From Hygrocybe punicea (lineage: Eukaryota > Basidiomycota > Agaricomycetes > Agaricales > Hygrophoraceae), in assembly GCA_963556145.1 (NCBI GenBank), contig OY744473.1, positions 1,674,001 through 1,738,000 of the forward strand: a stretch of 64,000 nucleotides of DNA, written 5' to 3'. The notes under the pieces are model-generated. The model searched no databases. It had not been told where the DNA came from and saw nothing but the letters and a program-made list of their open reading frames with translations. Every line of letters begins with the position of its first letter. Within the stretch, counting starts at the first letter, position 1. Positions 21,601-30,991 of the stretch are shown piece after piece. A program made the position numbers and the translations under genes.

Positions 21601-23011
21601 CTTCATTGGTGTTAATGTCATGTTACAGATTTCTCCATACTCATTGACCACTGTGTGAAGAGCTCCGAACACTGGAACACCCCCCAGTTGTCCAAGGTGC
21701 TAGAGCAGGGTCAGACACAGCTGTGGTGAATATAATATTCCTCATCTTAAAATTGTGGTCAATACAAAGGACCCATGCTGAGAGCATTGCCATGTGCTGG
21801 TCAATTTCGGTGCCATGTTTCTCAATCAGCATATCATAGAAACAACGGAAATATGTGTGTGATGGCACAAAGCCAGCATAACCATTTACATTGTTCCATG
21901 CACCGAAAGGCAGATATTTCAACAGAAAGCCATTTGACACAGCCACTGAGCGGGACTTGACCACCTCAAGATATGAGATATGCAATTGCTCATATTGATG
22001 GATATGAAGCCTCTGAATCATTCCGGTGAATGGGGAAGGGCCAAGCCCTCGTTGGAAACAGGAGCGTAGGAGAGCAACAAGGTCATCAGTCAAACCACTC
22101 TGGTACATGAGGTGGAATCGGAATTCGGAAGCAATGTAAGGTGGGATGACATCGAGGATAGCAGGCGACCAACTGTGATAGGTCTTCTTGCACCATGCAT
22201 CACTGCAATAGTAATGTTGACCAATGATGTACACATTAAATTCGACACCAACAACTCATCAGGGCATCTCTGGCCCTTCCTTGACAGCAAGCAGACAGGC
22301 TTTATTGTCCTTCCACTTGTGTCCCAATATCTTGCATGAAGGACATGGTATGCGATGGAATCGGTGTGGTAGCCATACAAAATAGTCTGGACAATAGAAA
22401 AGACGTGGCTGGAGTTGAGCAGGATTTGAAAACACAATGGATGGTTGGCGGTCGATGAACTGGCCAGCAACATAACAGTTTGGCTGCCCTTGCACATTGG
22501 CTCTCATCTTGGTTTTGAGCCATTCACAGGTGTCATGGTAATCGTCCACAAGCCAGGTCAGAAGATGGCTTCGAGCTTTTCTAGGACCTCCACGCCTGGT
22601 TGGATTGATTGTTGATGCAGGGTTTGCAGTGTCTGGGGAAGGGATGGGAAGGAGAGAGCTGGGTGGAATTGTCTCCTCATCATCACCGTCATTTTGAAAC
22701 TCTCCATTGCTCCCATCATCATCTTCAGTGTCGTGTTGCTTGTCCTCATCATCCGGATCATCAGGTCCGCTCTCAGGCAGCTGGTAACAAGTCCCTGGTA
22801 CACTGGACACTGTGGTGTCACCCTGGGATAACACCGCAGCGGATGGGATAGTTGGATGCAGATCTATCCATTCGCAATGGCTTGCATCAACAAGAAACCA
22901 TCCGAAAACAGAGAACTCACCAAGTCCAGTTGGCGACGCACGGCCATCTCCAGAGAGTTTGGACAGACTTCCAGACACTTGAATTTGAGTCAACGAATGG
23001 GGGATCGACAA
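18662..23011 (-). pseudogene. DUF6729-like / transposase-like / 3'-5' exonuclease protein, decayed
   Basis: Minus-strand blocks in order: an acidic linker; a Cys-rich region (CPDYFVWLPHRFHRIPCPSC, then YYCSDAWCKKTYHSW) like the zinc domain I know as DUF6729; RNase H-like blocks VLCIDHNFKM and FGALHTVVNEYGEI and LVYTNSVQGDKAEL; a DEDDy exonuclease with VVMDMEW (DxE), VGVHIKADF and YVILD (Y-x3-D); then LGYYSDPPG, TNNVEGGVHQNI and FGSFNASP, and a C-terminal CPRCGQVGCPG knuckle. Several stops and frame changes lie between 18662 and 20625. Family assignment rests on memory of basidiomycete proteins. The whole looks like a transposase with an exonuclease inserted; a host nuclease is the alternative. 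Confidence 0.7.
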
Positions 23012-23310
23012 TGTTTGCGAAAGCTGAAATCAATGACCATGAAGACGTCATTTGAGCACAAAAGCTCACCAAATCCAGCTCTCTTGGCAAGGGTGCCTGC
23101 AGACGGTTGAGGCGAACCTCTGGGCTCTTGAAAGGGGGAGCACAGGATCAACGTCAGTGATTGCCCAATCACCAACGCCGAAGAAAAGAAACTCACCCAA
23201 CTCCACATTTTCAGCTTGGGCACCCACAGATGGTTGCTGCAGACATTCAGGAACTTGAGTGGTGGGAGGAATGGGCCACATATCCACCTCATTGTGTGAT
23301 GCGTTGACTG
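22880..23310 (-). other. Three similar short exon-intron units
   Basis: Upstream of the exonuclease gene, three units in a row read as CAAG, then about 55 coding bases ending in GAGTTGG, GATTTGG or GACTTGG, then a GTGAG donor and a 40-90 bp intron ending CAAG. The exons encode different but similarly sized peptides. They are probably 5' exons of the gene and may have arisen by duplication. Confidence 0.4.
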
Positions 23311-23329
23311 AGGCCGAGTTGTCAGTCAC

Positions 23330-23520
23330 TGGTGCCTGTAGTGATGGACAGGTCCAGTTCGGTCCGGATCTTAGCCAAATTTGGTGAACCCCGGACCAAA
23401 CCTCAGGTCCAGTTCTACTTAAGCTCAGAACCTCAGACTGAACCATGGGTTCCGGTTCTTTCAGGTCCAGTTCTGGTTTGGCAATCTTAGAACCAAGAAC
23501 CGAACTCAAAATTTTAATAA
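23330..23520. repeat. GGTCC/GGTTC word repeat
   Basis: Starts TAGTGATGGACAGGTCCAG and continues as alternating GGTTC, GGTCC, GAACC and GGACC words that can fold on themselves. The same end word GTGATGGACAGGTC occurs in reverse at 29319-29332. It separates the exonuclease gene from the hAT gene. The right boundary is uncertain. Confidence 0.55.
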
Positions 23521-23560
23521 ATGCAGTTATTTTTTTTTTTTCAAACACTATAAAATGTAG

Positions 23561-25863
23561 CTAAGGATCTGGGTACTTCAGGTCAGGGACTTTCTCACTG
23601 TCATCAGCTAGTTGGACAAAGCGGTTGACACCCTAGGTCAAGATGATTAGCCACTGTGCAGATAGATAGACTAGGTATGTGAAATACATACATGTTTGAG
23701 CGTGAGTATATGGTCCAAGAAGTCAAATAAGGATGCCCATCGAGTGTGAATCCACCCCAGCAACTGAAGTGCTGGGGCGTCGACTTCATGACAACACAGA
23801 AGTGCAATTAAATTGATCCAATTAAAGACGTGCCTGCATAACTAAAGCCAGCGCTTTACCCACAGCATCACCAACTTCAAATCCAAGGTCGGCGATGTCA
23901 TCATCTTCCCCATTTCCCTCTATGTCACCGTCATAACCAGAATACTCTTGAAGTCGATTGAGGTCTAGTACGTCATCCATATTTGCACCTTTGAAGGCAT
24001 CCTTCACCTTCCAGAGAAGGGCCTGGCCAGAAGTGGGTGCCATGCCTTTGATGGAGTGACCAGCGGCAAGATGAACCACATGTTCCATGCATCTGACAGT
24101 CACCGTGAAAGAGTGAATAGTGTCAACAGCAGGGGAACTTACCTGATCCTTCGCTGAGTAGGATCCCAGCATTGTTCAAAGGGATCCAACATTTTCCCAA
24201 GTTCCTTCATGGCAGTATCATTGTTGGAGGCGTTATTGGACGTGAACCAGCCAACCTATGCAACAGGTCAGATATAAGTCATAGAGATACAAATAAACAT
24301 ACCTTTTGACGGATGTCATAGTGGTCGACAACACGGATAATAATGCTCACAAGATTGGCACCCGAGTGGTTGCCTTCAATTTGTGCAAAAGCAAGCTGTT
24401 CCATCTTCAGTTCCCATTCTTCGGGATGGTCAACTGGCGCAGTTATATAGTGTCCAGTAATCGAGAAAAAAGGGTCCCCATTCTTGGATGTCCACGAATC
24501 GAATGTAAAAGAGACTTGGCCAGGGATATCCTGCAAGTGATAACAATTCAGCAAATATTATATCTCAATCAAGTAGCGTACATTGAGCTGTGACTTGACA
24601 TGCTCTTCCGCCTGCATTGCCCTCCACAAAATCTTGGTTTGAAATCTTTTGCGATGTGGAATATCCTTGTCGAAAAGTGTCGGGCGAAGGTAGGTGATGA
24701 GACGGCGAAATGGGCCTTTGTCAACAAGTTGGAAGGCCTGTAGTTCTTACTATTAATAAATGCATATACCAAAAGAGAGAGTACATCACCTTATCCTCAC
24801 AGACCATCAGTTCAACCATGTAGTCGAGGAGACCATTGGTCGAGAATGCTGGGACCTTTGGCTGATGGGTAATCGATCCATCCAAAGTAGATTGTTTGTG
24901 TCTAATTATGTGATATAGAAGGCAATGATTAACACACGATTGAGAACTCACTTGTCCAGACTACTAGCACTCGTCTCTTTGAGGAGTGCTCGAGGATGGA
25001 GAGGAATACTCATTTGGCTGCAACGGTCTTTGTAGAGCCTAACATGATCAGGGTGGCTGGAGAGTTAAAATATTAGCCAAAATGAATGTTTGATGTGGTG
25101 GTTGTATCACCATGAAATGTGCGTGCGCAACAATGAAACTCCTCTGGTGAAGAAGCAATACTTCTTCCTAATAAGTTTGCTCCTATGTTCAACCAATTAG
25201 ACACCATGAACCATGATAACATCCATTGTACATACTTGCACACTCGGCACCAGTGGCCAGATTCCTCCTTACCCGTGTCAATATTGGCGTGATGGTCATC
25301 ACATTTGAAGATGGTGCGCACATCAGCTGTTCAGTCACTCTTGGTCTGAAAGCTAGCGAACTTGAGATATTTTATTCAGTGGCAGTCTAAGTAACTCCAT
25401 CAAAAAAACTCACCTGGCGATCAGTATCACCCATGGATTTGGTGGACTTGAAATTGATTTCAGTGTCAGTGTCATCAGCAATGATCTCCATAGCATCATT
25501 GCGACCTTCCTCATCAGCAACCTCCTGCAAGGGGGATCCCTCAGGGTCGGTATTTTCCTTGTCGCTGTCAGTGTTGCTGTCAGCAATGATTCGGCGAGCA
25601 ACATGTCGAGGATTCTCCTTAGCAGTAGCCTTCCTTTTGACTGCCGCGACATTAGATTCGACGTTGTCAGGGTCACGAACTTTGTTTGAAGGACGTGAGA
25701 TATGGCTAGTATGGCAAGAACCTGCTATCTTAGGAGAGGGAGAATGGAGAGGGAGCTTTTTTGTATGAGTGAGAATGGGAGTATTGTCGTCAGCATCATT
25801 GTACCAAACAATCTCAGAAGCGTCGAGAAGCTGGCCATTGCTGCCTACAGCACAGTCAGCCAT
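23561..25863 (-). pseudogene. hAT transposase, N-terminal and central portion
   Basis: Starts at 25863 (MADCAVGSNGQLL). Exon 1 runs to 25414 with an acidic Asp/Glu/Ser region. After an intron (25346-25413), exon 2 (25236-25345) carries the first Cys pair of a BED finger (GHWCRVCK) and an in-frame TGA near its start. Later exons give QLVDKGPFRRLITYLRP, VSFTFDSWTSKNGDPFFSITGHY (the hAT catalytic Asp region), GWFTSNNASNNDTAM and RCMEHVVHLAAGHSIKG, all at plausible splice sites. The frame ends at a TAG at 23561 after VPDLKY. The dimerisation domain is missing here. Confidence 0.8.
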
Positions 25864-26950
25864 TGTAGTATGTGCACGAAAGAGTGCTGAATACTTCTTT
25901 ATATACCGCTGAGGCATCAGCTGACCCTTACACTTTAGCGGTATTGCAAAATCTTCTGATGATGAGAACTATACAGATAATTAGATAATTAGGGACATGA
26001 AACAGCTACAGAGAATAAAGGTATGTACCAGAAGGGAAAGGCTGGGTGCTGCATTGACTCCTTCGAGAGAAAGCAGGCTGAATGTATCGTGAGACAGATG
26101 GGCAATCTGTGCAACTGGTTAGACCAACAACTACAGAGAATAAAAGTACATACCAGAAGGAAAAGGTTGGGCGCTATGTCGAGAGAAAGCAGGTTGATGT
26201 ATTGTGAGAGAGATGGGCAATCTATGAAACCTGGTTAGACCAACAACTACAGAGAATAAAGGTACGTACAAGAAGGGCAAAGCGTCGAGAGAAAGCAGGT
26301 CGAATGTATCGTGAGGCAGATGGGAAATCTGCGCAACTTAGTCAAAAATTTACTGTCCCCAGACTGAGAAGGATAGGCTGAAAAAAAAGGGATGAGCCGA
26401 ATGATACAAAAGGAAAGGCATGAAACATACTGGGAAAACACCGCTGTGAGCTTCAGCAAGAGAGGGAAAGGCTGAACCATGAGATGGTTTTGTTAATGAC
26501 AGGGAACAAAAGAAGAATGTGGTCAACCAGCAAGGGGTGAATTGGACAGAGGGGGATGGGGGCACAGCTGAGCGAGAGTGTTGTCAAGAGTCGATGTAGG
26601 AGAACGTGGGTGATAAACATTAAACAATAGATAACAACGTGATCGGCAAGGTCATGAGTCGGTTAGCCACCTGACCTGTGACCGCCTGACCTCAAGGACT
26701 TCGAAGACATCGAAGACGAAGACACAACCTTGTCAGCAGACTCAGCACTGACAACAAAGCTCACGACAACAAAGACTATGATGAAGATCACAACCTCAGA
26801 GAAGGGGAACAAAGGACGACAGCGGAAGAGGATGGGAGACATATCGAGGATGGGAGAAGAGACGAGGATGGGGGAGGGAGTAGGAAGCTGACAACTGCAA
26901 ATCATCACCCCGCCATTGTTTCTTACAGATTTTCATATACGTCATGTATC
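25864..26950. other. hAT 5' flank with tandem and GAAGAC-rich repeats
   Basis: Includes the promoter side of the hAT gene, a three-unit tandem repeat (26003-26345), and a purine-rich GAAGAC/GAGGATGGGAG stretch at 26700-26880. No gene recognised. Confidence 0.5.
26003..26345. repeat. Tandem repeat, about three units of 105-120 bp
   Basis: Each unit contains AACTACAGAGAATAAA, CAGAAGG, GTCGAGAGAAAGCAGG or a close variant, and AGATGGGCAATCT. Units differ by small deletions and substitutions. Confidence 0.8.
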
Positions 26951-28606
26951 TGTTACGGATCGCTTCTGCAGCGGGCTCCGGCAACAATCAACTTAACAGG
27001 GGGGCGGTTTCCAGAGGGAAGAACAGCAGTTTCATTGGTAGATAACACTGCTACAAGGGGGGAGGTTCGTGGTCTAAAGTCATTGCGAGCCATGGGGGTT
27101 ACCCAAGACAAGGGGGTCTGCCCCAAGAACCAGACTAAACGTAAAGAAAGGAAAAGAAGAAAAAGTCCGAACCAACAACAAGAACAGTATATATAGTGAC
27201 TGGTCTTGAGGGGAGGTAAATAGAAATACAACCATGAAGCCACAACATGTCCAACTCTACCATGTGTTCACCATGAGGCGTACATGAGGCATCCTCATGT
27301 CGATGTTCTCGCGATCCAACTGGAGGCCCGGGTGTCATTGAGGAATAGAGGGGGTCCGGATGACTCGGATGATTTGTCATCGGATCATGTGATGTGCAGA
27401 ATTGCCTATTCAGGGTCTACACTTGCTGTAACAGGCAAGTGCGCAGTCTGGCAAGTGCATTGCACGGTTGGGTCGAAGATGGGTATCGTCCAGTGTAGGA
27501 TTGGTGATGAGAGTGTCTTGAGGTAGCGGGGACATAGCGACAAGGTCGGTATAAAGGAAAACAAAGGAATGTATGGAGGGAAAACCAACTAGGATGGTGG
27601 GATAGTCGAGGTCAGACATGTGAACAGCATAAGCTGTACCAGATGATGATGTCTGTGTCAATGACATATCGAGGAGCGATGTCTTGTCCTGTCTGTGGAA
27701 CAATGCGGTCCACCTGATGTTGGTATTCGTCCAAGAAAGGGTATTGTTGTAAACGAGTGTGGGAGATATCAAGGTTATCGATGGAAAAGGTTAAATGAAT
27801 GTGGGTCCAGGTTTCGAGTCATGGCATGAGTGACAAGCTGTGGGAACAAGTCGTCGGGTACTGCATTGAAGCGGTGTCGTGCGAACAATATACGATAGGG
27901 GTTGGTTCACTGTTTGGGAAGTCGTATGGTCTGTGGTTGAAGTCCAAAAGAATGTGCTTCGGCAATGGTCGGATTAGAGAGAACAGTGAAATGTCTCATG
28001 ATCAGGGATTGTTCAGAGTTCGCATGCAGGTGAGGAATGTCGTTGGATCGTCAGGGAGGATAATGGTAGGCACAGGGTATGAAACTGGAAACCAAATATC
28101 CGGGAATGGCAATTGTCAATTACGTGTCGATATATTGTCGAGGTGGAAGTCAGAAGTATCAATGGTGGAAGGGTTTCGGTGCCGATGCCAAAGATAGATC
28201 ATAACAAGGTAGAAACCGATCAGGAAGGTGATGGCAATGCTGCCAATAACAATTACGGTAATGAGCTGTGTCGGGAGTACAGCCATTGTGATCGGTTTGT
28301 CGTGGGATAGCGTAAACAAGATATTGAAGGGAAAAGACAATGTCGGTGACGTCCATCGGCAAGGAGACTATTCGGGTACAACAAGGTCACGTGGGATATG
28401 TCCATGGTCGGTCTGGATTGTTCTAGAAGAAGGGACAAAAAGAGAACAAGAATAAGAAAATACAAGGATGTCCAAATGAAGAAACAATGACGTTGAAAGG
28501 AAGACAAAGGACAAAAAGAATGAAAAAGGAAGGTGTGCAGTGCAGAATCGTCATGGTGGGTATCGGAATGGGCATCGGGGTTGGAAGCGGAGTTGGAAAC
28601 GTAACA
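26951..28606 (-). mobile_element. LTR-like element, 1656 bp, reverse copy, target duplication GTATC
   Basis: Same family as 7826-9454 in reverse orientation: TGTTAC and GTAACA ends, flanked by GTATC on both sides (26946-26950 and 28607-28611). The TATATA box lies at about 27188-27195. Similarity to the first copy extends over the whole length with scattered substitutions and small indels, so the two insertions are independent and not recent. Confidence 0.85.
28116..28286 (-). CDS. Small membrane protein frame, 56 residues, second copy
   Basis: ATG at 28286 (MAVLPTQLITV), a hydrophobic helix containing SIAITFLIGFYLVM, basic LWHRHR, and a tail ending STRN. It aligns end to end with the 54-residue frame at 8115-8279 with one two-codon difference. 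Conserved core IAITFLIGFY; third-base changes are frequent. Confidence 0.45.
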   Translation of the reverse strand: MAVLPTQLITVIVIGSIAITFLIGFYLVMIYLWHRHRNPSTIDTSDFHLDNISTRN

Positions 28607-29621
28607 GTATCAGCACTTCCAGATAGTGTATCTAGACTATCTAGACTATAATATACACAAAAGTACAATATGAAAGAAATACAAAATAAATGTAGGTAGG
28701 CAGCTACATGGGGTGCTGCCACTGAACCGGTGGATACTCACCTTTAAAAAGGGGTCAGGTGGGGTATACACTTGATGAGGAAGGGTGCCTGAGGGTGGAT
28801 AGGACACTGGGGGCGGGGAAGGGCTGCCAGAGTAGGGTGGCAAAGCGTGGTGGTGAAGGGCCAGGGAAGCAAGGTGGATGGTGCAGAAAGTGACGAAATG
28901 GATGGGAGAGGGTTCCTGGCCCTGAACGAGTGGTGGGGAGTGGTCAGCGGGTGGGGGGAATGCGGTATGGAGTAAGTACTCACCTGGGCCATCGAGGTCC
29001 CCCACAGCTCTCCATGTGCTTGTTGTTGACGATGAGGAGCGCAAGACCCGATTTTGATGGGTGGGGCCATGGCAACGAGTGGCGGGTAAATCTGAGCCAT
29101 CGGCTGTTCCTGATGCCATCAGGACCTGACTGCCTGGTATAGCTGGTGTCAGGTGGCTAGGATGCGTTTGGGGTTCAGACCGGTCCGAACAGGTTCTGGA
29201 CCGTGACAAAAAGGCCGAACATGGAACCAGACTTCAGGTCTGGTTCATACCTGGCCTCGAACCTGGACCCAAACCATGGTTCGGTTCTCATCGGTTCAGG
29301 TTCGAACCATGGTTCCAAACCTGACCTGTCCATCACCAGCTGCCTGGACTGGTAAGGAGAGGGGACCGGAGCAATGAAGGGATGGAATAGATGTAGTGTG
29401 TGATGGGGAGGTTCTTCAAGCATACAAACACACAGGTAAGTGCATGAATCATGTAGAACAATTAAATGACTGACTGCTGACTGGCGCCATCCAACTGGCC
29501 TCCCCTTGGTACCAGCATCGGGCTTGTTCTTGGACCCTTTCGGGCGTCGATGAGGGCGTTTAGGTGCGTTGGGTGTCCTCATCTTGAACCTTCTGACTCT
29601 GGACAACGGACGTGGCTTCAT
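28607..29621 (-). pseudogene. AT-hook-type protein gene, fragment
   Basis: The start at 29621 (MKPRPLSRVRRFKMRTPN) leads into RPHRRPKGSKNKPDAGTKG and then RPVGWR, a basic AT-hook-like segment that probably binds the DNA minor groove. A Pro-rich frame continues leftwards after the GGTTC repeat (29165-29338) with GTGAG-type donors at about 28984 and 28741. I do not recognise the remainder. It may be the 5' end of a gene disrupted by the insertions to its left. Confidence 0.45.
29165..29338. repeat. GGTTC/GAACC word repeat, second copy
   Basis: Built from GGTTC, GGTCC, GAACC and GTCTG words in both orientations. It ends ACCTGACCTGTCCATCACC, the reverse complement of the start of the 23330 repeat. 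Confidence 0.6.
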
Positions 29622-30004
29622 GTTCTTGCCTGCGCGACTTTTTGTTTCTTGTTTACTATTGTTTAGGTCAGTTCAAACTCCGATAGGTTTTGGATCGCTC
29701 CAGTTATAACTAATCACACTAACTCAGTTGTCTTTCGAGTAGAGTAAGGTGTCTGTGGCCCAGCTCTGAATTCAGAAGCTGGGCCCTGAAGTGAATAATG
29801 TATATCAAGGAGAAATACAAAAATATGAAGGTGCAGGAACAAAAGAGGCTGCAGAACTGTAAGAGGCTATTCGGTTTTTTTTTTTTTTTTTGTCTTGTAG
29901 AGCAAGGAAGTGTGCATGCGCAGTAGAACGAATGAAAGGGAGAAAGAAGAAGGGAAACAGAAGACAGTGAGCTGGGAAGCGATGGGAAGCAGCCGGGGAA
30001 GAAG

Positions 30005-30991
30005 TCAGCATCGGCAGAACAAAAGGGCAGCCTGTAATGCAGGGTGCCGGTGGATGTAAATTTGCCAGGCGTCGGAAGCCCAATGGCCAATACTCTGGAT
30101 CAAGTACGGTGGTACGCCGGAATTGGCAAGGTCAGTCGCGCTGCTGGAACAGAGGGATTGACCACCAATGGAGGGGTCAGGGAAGTGTTGCCGTAGACGG
30201 CGAATAAACCAAGAGCGGACGGGGATCTGACCACTGGAACACAACCACAACTCAGGGTGCGTTGGGAACAGTCGGTCACGGGAGTGCATGTAGGCGAAGA
30301 AGATGGTGAGTGGGTCGTGTGCAGAGTCCCGTGCATGGATAAGGCTGCGGCTCCCTTCAAAGAATCGGTCCGCCTTGTGGCCGGGTAGGAAAAAATTGAA
30401 GGAAGCGGGGTGGAGCTGAACACTGTCATGCATCGTGACCTTCCGGTAGTCTTGTAAGTGCAGGTTGTCCGGCCACACCAGCTCCCCCAGCCGGAGAAGG
30501 CCATGGAAGGCTATGGTTGTCATAGCGGCGAACAGGCGGTCGTCATGGGAAGGGGAATCCAGGTATGAAGACGTAAGGGAGTCGAGGTCGTTGCGGGTCA
30601 GGGGTCGCTTGCGATTGGTCCCAACGGTGCGCAATTTCTTGCACCCGGCCAGGGTTTTGGACACGAGAGGATGATGACGGGAGGCACGGACGTCAGGGTA
30701 GAAAGGTTTGAGCTGGTTGCAAATGCCAGAGAGGTAGTTGTCAATGGACTGTGGTTTGATGTGGTGTGACATGTAAACAATGAAGAAGCTGAGGGAGTCA
30801 GGGGTGGGGGAGTTAGGCAGCTGATGTGCGGTGCAGAACGTGACATAAGAATGCAAGGCGGAGGAGTAAGTAGCGGCAGTTGCAGGCTCAATGGAGCAAC
30901 TGATCGCGATGGTGTGTTCGTGCCTGAGCCTGTCAATCGACCAGGGTTTCCGTGATGGTTGCCTGGCTGACTGTTTTGGCGTCGTCAACAT
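30005..30991 (-). CDS. Tyrosine recombinase (328 residues), box II altered
   Basis: A phage-integrase-type recombinase that would insert circular cDNA. The N-terminal SAM-like part (ATAATYSSALHSYVTFC) is followed by the catalytic domain with the first Arg in GLLRLGELVWP and the C-terminal GHWASDAWQIYIHRHP, which provides the usual H/W position and the tyrosine. The segment that normally reads HSLRSGGAT reads QSLCSSSAT here, so the box II His and Arg are Gln and Cys. The frame is uninterrupted but probably inactive. Its ATG overlaps the end of the RT frame in ATGTTGA. Confidence 0.85.
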   Translation of the reverse strand: MLTTPKQSARQPSRKPWSIDRLRHEHTIAISCSIEPATAATYSSALHSYVTFCTAHQLPNSPTPDSLSFFIVYMSHHIKPQSIDNYLSGICNQLKPFYPDVRASRHHPLVSKTLAGCKKLRTVGTNRKRPLTRNDLDSLTSSYLDSPSHDDRLFAAMTTIAFHGLLRLGELVWPDNLHLQDYRKVTMHDSVQLHPASFNFFLPGHKADRFFEGSRSLIHARDSAHDPLTIFFAYMHSRDRLFPTHPELWLCSSGQIPVRSWFIRRLRQHFPDPSIGGQSLCSSSATDLANSGVPPYLIQSIGHWASDAWQIYIHRHPALQAALLFCRC

